Assembly: GCF_003490935.1 (NCBI RefSeq)
Contig: NZ_QQGD01000002.1
Span: 318,958 to 382,957, forward strand
From: Haemophilus haemolyticus_M
GTDB lineage: Bacteria > Pseudomonadota > Gammaproteobacteria > Enterobacterales > Pasteurellaceae
Length of the DNA: 64,000 nt
Reading direction: 5' to 3'
Shown piece by piece: positions 33,437 to 42,636 of the stretch (positions are counted from its first letter, which is position 1; every line of letters begins with the position of its first letter). Below the pieces are notes generated by a model. The model was given only the letters and a program-made list of their open reading frames with translations, was not told the origin of the DNA and searched no databases. A program made the translations under genes and the position numbers.

Positions 33437-34060
33437 ATGAGACCATTAACAGCACGCCAACAAGAAGTGTTGGATTTATTAAAACGTCATTTAGAAACAA
33501 CAGGCATGCCACCAACACGAGCTGAAATCTCTCGAGAATTAGGCTTTAAATCACCCAATGCGGCAGAAGAACATTTAAAAGCGCTTTCACGCAAAGGTGC
33601 GATTGAGATTATTCCAGGCGCATCCCGTGGTATCCGAATCTTAGACTATAGCGCAAATGAAGAATTTGATGGTTTACCACTTGTGGGGCGCGTAGCGGCT
33701 GGAGAACCGATTCTTGCTGAACAGCATATCGAAGCAACTTATCGTGTAGATGCCGATATGTTTAAACCACAAGCAGATTTCTTACTAAAAGTTTATGGTC
33801 AATCCATGAAAGACATTGGTATCTTAGATGGTGATTTATTAGCTGTACATAGCACCAAGGATGTACGTAATGGACAAATTGTCGTTGCCCGTATTGAAGA
33901 TGAAGTGACGGTAAAGCGCCTTGAGAAAAAAGGTTCTATCATTTACCTACACGCAGAAAATGAAGAATTTGATCCAATTGTGGTAAATCTTGAAGAACAA
34001 GAAAACTTTGAGATTGAAGGCATTGCCGTAGGGATCATTCGCAATAATGCTTGGATGTAA
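33437..34060 (+). CDS. lexA: SOS repressor LexA
   Basis: LexA represses SOS genes and cleaves itself when RecA filaments form. The 207-residue product has an N-terminal winged helix-turn-helix (about 1-65), the cleavage site Ala88-Gly89 in RVAAGEP, and the Ser123/Lys160 catalytic dyad in GQSMKD and VTVKRLEK. ATG 33437 follows CAGGAGTG. An in-frame GTG two codons earlier is less likely. Two LexA boxes upstream imply autoregulation. Confidence 0.97.
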   Translation: MRPLTARQQEVLDLLKRHLETTGMPPTRAEISRELGFKSPNAAEEHLKALSRKGAIEIIPGASRGIRILDYSANEEFDGLPLVGRVAAGEPILAEQHIEATYRVDADMFKPQADFLLKVYGQSMKDIGILDGDLLAVHSTKDVRNGQIVVARIEDEVTVKRLEKKGSIIYLHAENEEFDPIVVNLEEQENFEIEGIAVGIIRNNAWM

Positions 34061-34078
34061 TCTGAGTAAACTAGCGAA

Positions 34079-34128
34079 TAAAGTGCGGTAAAAATTTCCT
34101 GTGTTTTACCGCACTTTTCTTAATCTAA
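34079..34128 (+). terminator. Paired-USS terminator after lexA
   Basis: AAGTGCGGTAAAA (34081-34093) pairs with TTTTACCGCACTT (34114-34126), then TTCTT follows. Confidence 0.85.
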
Positions 34129-34202
34129 AATTCTGAATTTGCCATTCTTTTTACCGCTCTCTATAATGCAATCAATCTTGAATTTAAATAAAGGATGGAA
34201 AA

Positions 34203-35027
34203 ATGCAGTTTTCCAAAATGCACGGATTAGGCAACGATTTTGTTGTGGTTGATGGTGTTACTCAAAATGTTTTTTTTACGCCAGAAACCATTCAACGCTT
34301 AGCTGATCGCCACCGTGGAATTGGTTTTGATCAGCTTTTGCTTGTTGAACCACCTTATGATCCTGAACTCGACTTTCATTATCGCATTTTCAATGCCGAT
34401 GGAAGTGAAGTTTCGCAATGCGGAAATGGTGCCCGCTGTTTTGCTCGTTTTGTGACATTAAAAGGGCTAACTAACAAAAAAGACATCGCGGTTAGCACGC
34501 AAAAAGGCAATATGGTTCTAACGGTAAAAGACGATAACCAAATTCGTGTGAATATGGGTGAACCGATTTGGGAGCCAGCAAAAATTCCATTTACCGCAAA
34601 TAAATTCGAGAAAAATTACATCCTACGCACAGACATTCAAACCGTCTTATGTGGTGCCGTTTCAATGGGAAATCCTCATTGTGTTGTACAAGTAGATGAT
34701 ATTCAAACAGCAAATGTTGAACAACTTGGTCCTTTGCTAGAAAGTCACGAGCGTTTTCCTGAGCGTGTCAATGCTGGTTTTATGCAAATCATCAATAAAG
34801 ACCATATTAAACTTAGAGTTTATGAACGTGGTGCTGGAGAAACGCAAGCCTGTGGAAGTGGAGCTTGTGCAGCTGTTGCAGTTGGAATTATGCAAGGTTT
34901 ATTGAACAATCGAGTTCAAGTCGATTTGCCAGGCGGTTCATTAATCATTGAATGGGATGGCGTTAGTCATCCACTTTATATGACTGGCGAAGCGACCCAT
35001 GTATATGATGGTTTTATAACTCTTTAA
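34203..35027 (+). CDS. dapF: Diaminopimelate epimerase DapF
   Basis: DapF converts LL- to meso-diaminopimelate for lysine and peptidoglycan. It is a cofactor-free racemase with two active-site cysteines, here Cys73 (SQCGNGAR) and Cys217 (ETQACGSGAC). The 274-residue length and the start MQFSKMHGLGNDF are typical. AAAGGATGG precedes the ATG. meso-DAP is also the substrate of LysA, encoded at 60152-61399. Confidence 0.97.
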   Translation: MQFSKMHGLGNDFVVVDGVTQNVFFTPETIQRLADRHRGIGFDQLLLVEPPYDPELDFHYRIFNADGSEVSQCGNGARCFARFVTLKGLTNKKDIAVSTQKGNMVLTVKDDNQIRVNMGEPIWEPAKIPFTANKFEKNYILRTDIQTVLCGAVSMGNPHCVVQVDDIQTANVEQLGPLLESHERFPERVNAGFMQIINKDHIKLRVYERGAGETQACGSGACAAVAVGIMQGLLNNRVQVDLPGGSLIIEWDGVSHPLYMTGEATHVYDGFITL

Positions 35028-35035
35028 TCTTCTTA

Positions 35036-35068
35036 TCCCCATCAAATTCTTAAAGATGGGGATTTTAT
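35036..35068 (+). terminator. Terminator after dapF
   Basis: TCCCCATC (35036-35043) pairs with GATGGGGA (35055-35062), followed by TTTTAT. Confidence 0.8.
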
Positions 35069-35077
35069 CTCCAGCTT

Positions 35078-35115
35078 ACGCAAACGTTTTCGTTTCTAAA
35101 AATATCCTTTATAAT
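35078..35115 (+). promoter_or_regulatory. PurR operator overlapping the purL promoter
   Basis: ACGCAAACGTTTTCGT (35078-35093) is a consensus PurR box. A perfect -10, TATAAT, is at 35110-35115, which places the operator over the -35 region, the expected layout for purine repression. Confidence 0.85.
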
Positions 35116-35156
35116 ACCCCTCAATTTTCATTCCTATCCTCATAAAGGAACCCCTT

Positions 35157-38100
35157 ATGTTTCAAACTTTTCGTGGCTCACCCGCCCTTTCTGAATTCCG
35201 TATTCAAGGCTTAATGCAAAAATTCCAACAAAATCAATTACCGGTGAAATCGGTTTATGCGGAATATTTGCATTTTGTGGAATTAAATCGACCGCTTGTT
35301 AGCGAGCAGGAAGCTAAGTTAAAAGCATTGTTACATTACGGACCGACCTTGGCAGAACACGATGCCAAAGGCGAAACCTTTATCGTAATTCCACGCGTCG
35401 GTACCATTTCTTCTTGGTCTTCTAAAGCGACCGATATTGCGCATAACTGTGGTTTAAGTGAAGTGGAGCGTATTGAGCGTGGTTTGGCGTATTATTTTGA
35501 GTTAAGTCAACCGCTTGATGAAAAAACAACAGAGAAATTGACCGCACTTTTACATGATCGAATGATGGAAACTGTGGTGCGTCGTCCTGAAGATGCAGAG
35601 ATCTTATTCCGTCATCAAGATCCGAAACCGTTTAAAACGGTCGATATTTTAAAAGGTGGACGTGAAGCCTTGGTCACAGCCAACGTAGAATTAGGTTTGG
35701 CACTGGCAGAAGATGAAATTGATTATTTGGTGGAAAACTTCACCCAATTAGGGCGCAATCCGCACGATATTGAACTTTATATGTTCGCGCAAGCTAACTC
35801 TGAGCACTGCCGCCATAAAATCTTTAATGCGGATTGGATTATCGACGGCAAAAAACAGGATAAATCCCTGTTTAAGATGATTAAAAATACCTTTGAGAAA
35901 ACCCCTGATTTCGTGCTTTCAGCCTATAAAGATAATGCTGCGGTGATGGAAGGTTCAAAAGTCGGCCGTTTCTTTGCGGATCAAGACGGACAATATCGCT
36001 ATCACAATGAAGATGTGCATATCTTAATGAAAGTGGAAACCCACAACCACCCAACCGCAATTTCGCCATTCCCAGGTGCGGCAACAGGTTCAGGCGGTGA
36101 GATTCGTGATGAAGGTGCAACGGGTCGTGGTGCTAAACCTAAAGCAGGTTTAACCGGTTTCTCGGTATCAAACCTCGTCATTCCTAACTTTGAACAGCCT
36201 TGGGAAAATCCACTTTCCAAACCAAACCGTATTGCTTCAGCCTTAGATATTATGATTGAAGGTCCATTAGGTGGCGCTGCATTTAACAATGAATTTGGTC
36301 GCCCTGCGTTATTGGGTTATTTCCGTACCTATGAAGAGAAAGTTAACAGCTTCAACGGCGAAGAAGTGCGTGGTTATCACAAACCGATTATGTTAGCCGG
36401 TGGTATCGGGAATATTCGTGGCAAACACGTTCAAAAAGGCGAAATTTCAGTTGGCGCGAAATTGATCGTATTAGGCGGCCCAGCCATGAACATCGGCTTA
36501 GGCGGTGGGGCAGCGTCTTCGATGGACAGTGGGAAATCAAAAGAAGATTTAGATTTTGCCTCTGTTCAACGTGAAAACCCAGAAATGGAACGCCGCTGCC
36601 AAGAGGTGATTGACCGCTGCTGGCAATTAGGCGATGAAAACCCAATTCTCTTTATTCACGATGTGGGCGCGGGTGGTTTATCCAACGCGATGCCTGAATT
36701 GGTGCATGATGGTGAACGTGGCGGTAAATTTGATTTACGCTCTATTCTTTGCGATGAAAAAGGGATGTCGCCATTGGAAATTTGGTGTAATGAATCGCAA
36801 GAACGTTATGTCTTAGCGGTTGCGCCAGAAAAACTCGAATTATTTACCGCACTTTGTGAACGTGAGCGTGCGCCGTTTGCGGTTATCGGTGAGGCAACGG
36901 AAGAAAAACATTTAACCTTGCACGATAGCCATTTCGACAATAATCCTATTGATTTGCCAATGAATGTGTTATTGGGCAAAACCCCGAAAATGACGCGCAA
37001 GGTTTCGTCAAAAACTGTCGAAAATCGACCGCTTGCAACAGAAAATATTCAATTAAAAGAAGCCTTCCATCGTGTATTACGTTTACCGGTGGTGGCAGAA
37101 AAAACTTTCTTAATCACCATCGGCGACCGTTCGGTAACTGGTATGGTGGCGCGCGATCAAATGGTTGGCCCATGGCAAATTCCGGTGTCTGATGTGGCAG
37201 TCACAACTGCATCATTAGACAGCTATCACGGTGAAGCCATGGCAATGGGCGAACGTGCGCCAGTAGCGTTATTAGACTTTGGAGCTTCTGCACGTTTAGC
37301 GGTGGCTGAATCCATTACCAACATTGCGGGCACCAACATTGGCGATATTAAACGCATCAAACTTTCTGCAAACTGGATGTCTGCAGCAGGACACAGTGGT
37401 GAAGACGCTGGCTTATATGAAGCGGTGAAAGCGGTGGGCGAAGAACTTTGCCCTGCGTTAGGCATTACCATTCCAGTGGGTAAAGACTCTATGTCGATGA
37501 AAACCACTTGGGAAGAAAATGGTGAGAAAAAATCAGTAACAGCTCCGCTTTCTTTAGTGATTTCATCTTTTGCGCGCGTGGAAGATGTCCGCAAAACCGT
37601 GACACCTCAATTACGCACAGACAAAGGCGCAAGCCGTTTATTGTTGATTGATTTAGGCGAAAGAAAAAATCGCTTAGGTGCGACCGCACTTGCGCAAGTG
37701 TATAAACAATTAGGTGATAAACCAGCCGATGTGGTGAACGTAGCCAAACTGAAAAACTTCTTCGATGCAATGCAAGCATTAGTAGCAGAGCGTAAATTAT
37801 TGGCTTACCACGACCGTTCAGACGGTGGTTTAATTACCACCCTTGCAGAAATGGCATTTGCGGGTAACTGTGGCGTGGATGTTGATATTTCTCCGTTATT
37901 CGATAGCGGAAAAGGATGGGCGCTTGAGCTCGGTGCGGAACACTATGCTCAAGAAATTTCCGAGTTAGCCATTTTATTTAACGAAGAATTAGGCGCGGTG
38001 ATTCAGGTATTAGAGGCGGAACTTGACGCTATTTATACGGTGTTGAAAACACATGGATTAGAGGGAATTACCTACGACATCGGCAAGGTTAGCAACAATG

Positions 38101-39104
38101 ATCGCATTGTGATCCATCAATTCGGAAGGGAAATTTTGGATGAAAAACGCTCAGAATTGCGTGGCATTTGGGCGGAATTGACCCATCAAATGCAACGCTT
38201 ACGCGACAACCCGGAATGTGCTGACCAAGAATTTGAAGCGAAAAAAGCGACAGACAACAAAGGTTTATCTGCTCACTTAACCTATGATGTGAATGAAGAT
38301 ATTGCCGCGCCGTACATCAGCAAAGGCGTGAAACCGAAAGTAGCCGTATTGCGTGAACAAGGCATAAACAGCCACGTTGAAATGGCGGCAGCTTTTGATC
38401 GTGCAGGCTTTGCGGCGATTGATGTTCACATGAGCGATTTAATGGTAGGTCGTTACAACTTAAACGACTTCAACGCGATGGTGGCCTGTGGTGGCTTCTC
38501 TTACGGTGACGTATTGGGCGCAGGTGGTGGCTGGGCAAAATCCATTTTATTTAACCCACAATTACGCGATCAATTCAGCCAATTCTTCGCCAATGAAAAC
38601 ACCCTTTCATTAGGCGTATGTAACGGCTGTCAATTTATCTCCACCCTTGCGGAAATCATCCCTGGCGCAGAAAACTGGCCACGTTTCGTGCGTAATAAAT
38701 CAGAACGTTTTGAAGCGCGTGCTGCGATGGTGAAAATCAACGATACTAACTCGCTGTGGTTTAAAGGCATGGCGGGTTCTCATATGCCGATTGCCGTTTC
38801 TCATGGAGAAGGTCGCGTAGAATTCAAAACACCTGAGAATTTAACCGCACTTCAAGCGCAAAACTTAATTGTGGCGCAATATATCGACAGCCATTTAAAC
38901 GTGACTGAAACTTATCCAGCCAACCCAAATGGCTCGGTATTAGGGATTACCGCGATTTCTAACGTGGACGGTCGTATTGCTGCGATGATGCCACACCCAG
39001 AACGTGTATTCCGTGCCGTGAGTAACTCATGGTATCCAGAAGATTGGTCTGAAGATGGTGCTTGGATGCGAATTTTTAGAAATGCGAGAATAAATTTCAA
39101 ATAA
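35157..39104 (+). CDS. purL: Phosphoribosylformylglycinamidine synthase PurL
   Basis: PurL converts FGAR and glutamine to FGAM, step 4 of purine synthesis. This is the large single-chain proteobacterial form, 1315 residues. It has an N-terminal PurS-like domain, two AIR-synthase-like halves (SEHCRHKIF, METHNHPTAISPFPGAATG, GGGAASS) and a C-terminal class I glutaminase domain with the nucleophile in GVCNGCQF and the motif MPHPERV. AAAGGAACC precedes the ATG. Five USS are in frame or nearby. It is regulated by the PurR box upstream. Confidence 0.97.
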   Translation: MFQTFRGSPALSEFRIQGLMQKFQQNQLPVKSVYAEYLHFVELNRPLVSEQEAKLKALLHYGPTLAEHDAKGETFIVIPRVGTISSWSSKATDIAHNCGLSEVERIERGLAYYFELSQPLDEKTTEKLTALLHDRMMETVVRRPEDAEILFRHQDPKPFKTVDILKGGREALVTANVELGLALAEDEIDYLVENFTQLGRNPHDIELYMFAQANSEHCRHKIFNADWIIDGKKQDKSLFKMIKNTFEKTPDFVLSAYKDNAAVMEGSKVGRFFADQDGQYRYHNEDVHILMKVETHNHPTAISPFPGAATGSGGEIRDEGATGRGAKPKAGLTGFSVSNLVIPNFEQPWENPLSKPNRIASALDIMIEGPLGGAAFNNEFGRPALLGYFRTYEEKVNSFNGEEVRGYHKPIMLAGGIGNIRGKHVQKGEISVGAKLIVLGGPAMNIGLGGGAASSMDSGKSKEDLDFASVQRENPEMERRCQEVIDRCWQLGDENPILFIHDVGAGGLSNAMPELVHDGERGGKFDLRSILCDEKGMSPLEIWCNESQERYVLAVAPEKLELFTALCERERAPFAVIGEATEEKHLTLHDSHFDNNPIDLPMNVLLGKTPKMTRKVSSKTVENRPLATENIQLKEAFHRVLRLPVVAEKTFLITIGDRSVTGMVARDQMVGPWQIPVSDVAVTTASLDSYHGEAMAMGERAPVALLDFGASARLAVAESITNIAGTNIGDIKRIKLSANWMSAAGHSGEDAGLYEAVKAVGEELCPALGITIPVGKDSMSMKTTWEENGEKKSVTAPLSLVISSFARVEDVRKTVTPQLRTDKGASRLLLIDLGERKNRLGATALAQVYKQLGDKPADVVNVAKLKNFFDAMQALVAERKLLAYHDRSDGGLITTLAEMAFAGNCGVDVDISPLFDSGKGWALELGAEHYAQEISELAILFNEELGAVIQVLEAELDAIYTVLKTHGLEGITYDIGKVSNNDRIVIHQFGREILDEKRSELRGIWAELTHQMQRLRDNPECADQEFEAKKATDNKGLSAHLTYDVNEDIAAPYISKGVKPKVAVLREQGINSHVEMAAAFDRAGFAAIDVHMSDLMVGRYNLNDFNAMVACGGFSYGDVLGAGGGWAKSILFNPQLRDQFSQFFANENTLSLGVCNGCQFISTLAEIIPGAENWPRFVRNKSERFEARAAMVKINDTNSLWFKGMAGSHMPIAVSHGEGRVEFKTPENLTALQAQNLIVAQYIDSHLNVTETYPANPNGSVLGITAISNVDGRIAAMMPHPERVFRAVSNSWYPEDWSEDGAWMRIFRNARINFK

Positions 39105-39139
39105 TGTGAAATTGCTCACAGAAAATTAATACAAAATAA

Positions 39140-39170
39140 GAGATACTGAGTGAGTCAGTATCTCTTTTTT
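39140..39170 (+). terminator. Terminator after purL
   Basis: GAGATACTGA (39140-39149) pairs with TCAGTATCTC (39155-39164), followed by T6. Confidence 0.9.
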
Positions 39171-39232
39171 ATACTGAACAATTCTTGGATATTTTGTCCG
39201 TAATATCAATTGAACTATATGAGGAGTTCTTA

Positions 39233-39862
39233 ATGAGTAGTTTAGTTACGTTGCTAGCTAATATTGTTGCGCCATTGCAACGTCAATTTATTAACTTTAT
39301 CCGCATTGCTATTTGTGTAGTGATGGTTTGGATTGGCGGCTTAAAAGTTTGCCAATATGAAGCAGATGGTATCGCACATTTTGTGTCAAATAGCCCTTTC
39401 TTAAGCTTCCTTTACAAAAATGGAGCGAACATGGTAGAAAATGATAAGGGTGTTTTAGTAAAAGAATATACCTTATACAAAAACCCTGAAGGCAAAATGG
39501 TCGCAAAAAATATTGAATGGCATAAAGCTAATGGCACCTATACAGCTTCTTATATTATTGGCGCGATGATCGTGACCATTGGTATTTTAGTATTAGCGGG
39601 AATTTGGTCTCCAACATTAGGTTTATTCGGAGGTTTACTCACCTTTGGCATGTCGATAGTCACGCTGTCTTTCCTGATATTTACGCCAGAAACCTGGGTG
39701 CCGAATTTAGGCGGGGACTTCCCAACACCTAATTATGGCTTCCCATATCTCTCAGGTGCTGGCCGACTCGTGATTAAAGATATTATTATGATGGCAGGCG
39801 GCTTAGTTGCTGCAGCAGAATGTGCAAAACGTTATTTAGAGAATAAAAAGCAATTTGCGTAA
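39233..39862 (+). CDS. DUF417 (YkgB/RclC-type) inner-membrane protein
   Basis: This 209-residue membrane protein has about four hydrophobic segments (near 20-40, 105-125, 130-150 and 180-200). It shows the DUF417 features RIAICVVMVWIGGLKVCQYEADGI and FLYKNGANM. E. coli RclC, a member, contributes to reactive chlorine resistance; no other rcl gene is present here, so the role is unknown. GAGGAG at 39221-39226 supports ATG 39233. It lies between purL and an imperfect echo of the purL 3' end, in a block with no USS. Confidence 0.75.
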   Translation: MSSLVTLLANIVAPLQRQFINFIRIAICVVMVWIGGLKVCQYEADGIAHFVSNSPFLSFLYKNGANMVENDKGVLVKEYTLYKNPEGKMVAKNIEWHKANGTYTASYIIGAMIVTIGILVLAGIWSPTLGLFGGLLTFGMSIVTLSFLIFTPETWVPNLGGDFPTPNYGFPYLSGAGRLVIKDIIMMAGGLVAAAECAKRYLENKKQFA

Positions 39863-40034
39863 TTAGTTATTTAAAAGGCTTGCTGAGATAAATGGCAAGT
39901 CTTTTTCCTAAGATACAAAAAGAAGCAGTTGAATAATAATCATATATTAATTGTCGTGATGATGTGATGATCAGAGCATGAATAGCACGCATTTAGCAAA
40001 ATTTATGGTATCAAAATTTGTCTACAAATGTTGT

Positions 40035-40080
40035 TTGGATGTCGGTTTTTAGAAATGCAAGAAAACATCTAGGTAATTAT
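40035..40080 (+). repeat. Degraded echo of the purL 3' end
   Basis: TTGGATG, 4 bp, then TTTTTAGAAATGC (40046-40058) repeats the purL 3' end at 39062-39085 with the same internal spacing; similarity continues weakly for another about 20 bp. The two copies bracket the DUF417 gene. The rest of the spacer 39863-40100 shows only a weak terminator-like inverted repeat near 39873-39906. Confidence 0.6.
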
Positions 40081-40100
40081 TAATTCAATAAAGGTAAAAT

Positions 40101-41840
40101 ATGTCTATTACAAATTTCAATACTGAAAACAATTCATTTAGCAAACTTATTTCTGATAGAGTAGTTTTTAAAATACCAAAATTTCAACGTGATTATAGTT
40201 GGGAGAATGCAGAATGGATGGAATTATGGGAAGATATTGAGGCATCGTTGAAAGATGATGAAGCTCATTATATGGGATATTTAGTTTTGCAATCAGTAGG
40301 TAAAAATACCTTTAATGTTATTGATGGACAACAAAGAATAACAACTTTATCTCTAATAATATTGGCAGCCATGAAAATGCTTAATAAATTAATAGATGGT
40401 AATGTAGATTCTGATGATAATAGAAATAGACTTAATAGTATAAGAACAAGATTCATTGGTTATCAAGATAGTGTTACATTAATAAATAAAAATAAGTTGT
40501 CTTTGAATAGAAATAATGATTCATATTACAAGAATTATATTGTTCCTTTAATTGATAATTTGCCAACAAGGGGGTTCAAGGAAAGCGAGCATCGTTTAAG
40601 AAAATCGTTTAATTTCTTTTATGAAAAAATTGAGTTATATATTAAGCCTAAGGAGAATAAAGGCGCTGAAATAGCAAGATTTGTTGAGGCTATTGTGGAT
40701 AATTTATTTTTTACGGTAATTACCGTAACTAATGAGTTAAATGCATATAAAGTTTTTGAAACTCTAAATGCGAGAGGGGTAAAACTTTCTTCAACTGACT
40801 TATTGAAGAATTATTTGTTTTCTATTATTGATAATCCAGATGTAGATGATTTTAATTCAGAAGTTAAAGAGTTAGATGATAGATGGAATAAAATATTAGA
40901 TAGATTGGGTAATAATAATATATCTGATTACTTGAGGGTTTTCTGGTTGAGTAAATATGATTTTGTTAGACATATGAATTTATTCAAAACTATTAGAAGT
41001 AAAATAAAATCTAGAGAGGATGTCTTTAAACTAATTAGTGATATGGATCAAAATTTAGATTCTTATTTACTATGTGTATCTCCAGAGCAAGAGTCATTAT
41101 CTAGTTCTAATAAATTAGAGATAGAGTTGTCTAAATTATTAAAGTTATTTAGAATCAAGCAACATTATCCATTGGTTATGTCTGCTAAGAGAAAGTTAAC
41201 TGAACAAGAATTTCAGAAAACATTATCATATTTATTAGTTATTGTGTTTAGATATACGGTAATAGGGAATCAACCTTCTGGAGATCCTGAGAAAACATAT
41301 TTTACTACAGCGAAAAATATAGAGCTAGGGATATTAAAAAATTCTCTTGATGTGGCTAGAGCATTACAAAATTATTATCTTCCAGATAAGCTTTTTTCAT
41401 CGCTATTTGAAAATAAAGTAATTATAACGACAGATTCAAAAAATAACAAAATTGCAAGATACATTTATTCAGAGATAGAAAAATTTATCAATGGGATTAA
41501 GTCAGATATTAATGATGACTCTATAACAATAGAACATATTTTACCTCAGAATCCAAATGACACTTGGTCTAGTATAGGCTCTTATGAAAGAGAGAAATAT
41601 ATCTATCATGTTGGAAATATGATGCTGTTGGAAAAAAACTTGAATAAGAATGCAGAGAATAAAAGTTTTGATGAGAAAAAAGAGCTGTATAGGAAAAGTA
41701 AATTTAGACAAGTATCCGAACTCTTCGATTCATTAGGTACTAATAATGATAGCTGGGATGTTAAGAATATAGAGAAAAGAGCTAATATATTAGCTAAATA
41801 TGCTCGCCAGATATGGCGCATAAATGGAATTCAAAACTGA
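40101..41840 (+). CDS. DUF262/DUF1524 protein, GmrSD-like putative defence nuclease
   Basis: The 579-residue product has an N-terminal DUF262 (ParB/sulfiredoxin-like NTPase) domain with FQRDYSWE (28-35) and IDGQQRITT (74-82). A helical middle follows, then a C-terminal DUF1524 His-Asn-His-like nuclease: IEHILPQN (477-484), then HVGNMMLLEKNLN and the KSFDEKKELY segment. This is the architecture of single-chain type IV restriction enzymes of the GmrSD class, which attack modified phage DNA. The gene is very AT-rich, has no USS and no defence partner, and looks acquired. Activity against phage is inference from the family. Confidence 0.82.
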   Translation: MSITNFNTENNSFSKLISDRVVFKIPKFQRDYSWENAEWMELWEDIEASLKDDEAHYMGYLVLQSVGKNTFNVIDGQQRITTLSLIILAAMKMLNKLIDGNVDSDDNRNRLNSIRTRFIGYQDSVTLINKNKLSLNRNNDSYYKNYIVPLIDNLPTRGFKESEHRLRKSFNFFYEKIELYIKPKENKGAEIARFVEAIVDNLFFTVITVTNELNAYKVFETLNARGVKLSSTDLLKNYLFSIIDNPDVDDFNSEVKELDDRWNKILDRLGNNNISDYLRVFWLSKYDFVRHMNLFKTIRSKIKSREDVFKLISDMDQNLDSYLLCVSPEQESLSSSNKLEIELSKLLKLFRIKQHYPLVMSAKRKLTEQEFQKTLSYLLVIVFRYTVIGNQPSGDPEKTYFTTAKNIELGILKNSLDVARALQNYYLPDKLFSSLFENKVIITTDSKNNKIARYIYSEIEKFINGIKSDINDDSITIEHILPQNPNDTWSSIGSYEREKYIYHVGNMMLLEKNLNKNAENKSFDEKKELYRKSKFRQVSELFDSLGTNNDSWDVKNIEKRANILAKYARQIWRINGIQN

Positions 41841-41852
41841 TATTTTATTAAC

Positions 41853-41897
41853 AAAAAGCGGTCAAAATTACAACGAATTTTGACCGCTCTTTTTATT
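41853..41897. terminator. Hairpin between the DUF262 gene and the hpd remnant
   Basis: AAAAGCGGTCAAAATT pairs with AATTTTGACCGCTCTTTT. It is a perfect long stem related in form, but not in sequence, to USS terminators, and it can serve both strands. Confidence 0.85.
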
Positions 41898-41912
41898 ACT
41901 TTTACTTACGTA

Positions 41913-42074
41913 TTATTTTTGTTTTTTCAAAAACTCAACGCCTGTATCTGGGAAGCCGGTGAATACGCCAGTTACGCCAGATTTATTCAATAATGCATCG
42001 TACATTTGATTTACGTCAGTGAAGAATTCAGGTAAAACATCTTTACGCACAGTGTATGGGTGTAATTCCACTTT
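41913..42074 (-). pseudogene. glpQ: 3' fragment of glpQ/hpd (glycerophosphodiester phosphodiesterase, protein D)
   Basis: The minus strand encodes the last about 54 residues of protein D: VELHPYTVRKDVLPEFFTD, VNQMYDALLNKSGVTG and FPDTGVEFLKKQK, then stop. Nothing homologous continues upstream of 42075, so the signal peptide and catalytic part are gone. Protein D is an H. influenzae surface lipoprotein and vaccine carrier. Only this stub is present here; an intact copy could exist elsewhere. It accounts for most of the gap 41841-42153. Confidence 0.88.
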
Positions 42075-42090
42075 ATTTTTCTAAATGACT

Positions 42091-42120
42091 TTGACCAACT
42101 TTACAATCTTGCATTAGAAT
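42091..42120 (+). promoter_or_regulatory. Sigma-70 promoter of psiE
   Basis: TTGACC (42091-42096) and TAGAAT (42115-42120) are 18 bp apart, about 35 bp before the psiE ATG. Confidence 0.65.
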
Positions 42121-42153
42121 ACGGATCTTTGATTTTTGCTGTAAGGAATAAAA

Positions 42154-42573
42154 ATGGAAGAATCTCCAGAATTAGAAAAATTGCCACGAATTATTACTGG
42201 TGTATTGAAAATCGTGCTTTGCACGGCATTGATTGCGTTAGCGATTGTACTCATCATTGCCCTTGGAAAAATCACTTATACTTTAGCGATGATGGTGCTT
42301 AATACTTCGACTGTCGTGCCTTATGACGTAGCTGAACAAGCTGTGATGTTTTTCTTATATTTCGGGTTTATTGGCTTGATTGTGCAGTATTTTAAAAGCG
42401 GCTATCACTTCCCTTTGCGCTATTTTATTTATGCAGGGATCACTGCGATGTTGCGTTTAATCATTGTTAATCATGAAAGCTCAGTAGATACCATCTTATT
42501 TGCAGGCGCAATTTTGATTATGGTGATCGCACTCTGTTTGGTGTTATATTCTAATAAACTGAAAAATATATAG
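42154..42573 (+). CDS. psiE: PsiE family inner-membrane protein
   Basis: This 139-residue protein has four predicted membrane helices (about 15-40, 60-82, 88-105 and 112-132) and the PsiE-like core FPLRYFIYAGITAMLRLIIV. In E. coli psiE is phosphate-starvation inducible and under CRP control; its biochemical role is unknown. TAAGGAAT precedes the ATG. It converges on hemY across a hairpin terminator. Confidence 0.85.
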   Translation: MEESPELEKLPRIITGVLKIVLCTALIALAIVLIIALGKITYTLAMMVLNTSTVVPYDVAEQAVMFFLYFGFIGLIVQYFKSGYHFPLRYFIYAGITAMLRLIIVNHESSVDTILFAGAILIMVIALCLVLYSNKLKNI

Positions 42574-42592
42574 TTTTATATTCAAAGCAACA

Positions 42593-42626
42593 AAAAACGC
42601 ACTTCATTTGAAGTGCGTTTTGTCTT
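42593..42626. terminator. Bidirectional terminator between psiE and hemY
   Basis: AAACGCACTTC pairs with GAAGTGCGTTT around a short loop, with A-rich and T-rich flanks. Confidence 0.85.
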
Positions 42627-42636
42627 TTTAGTTGAG

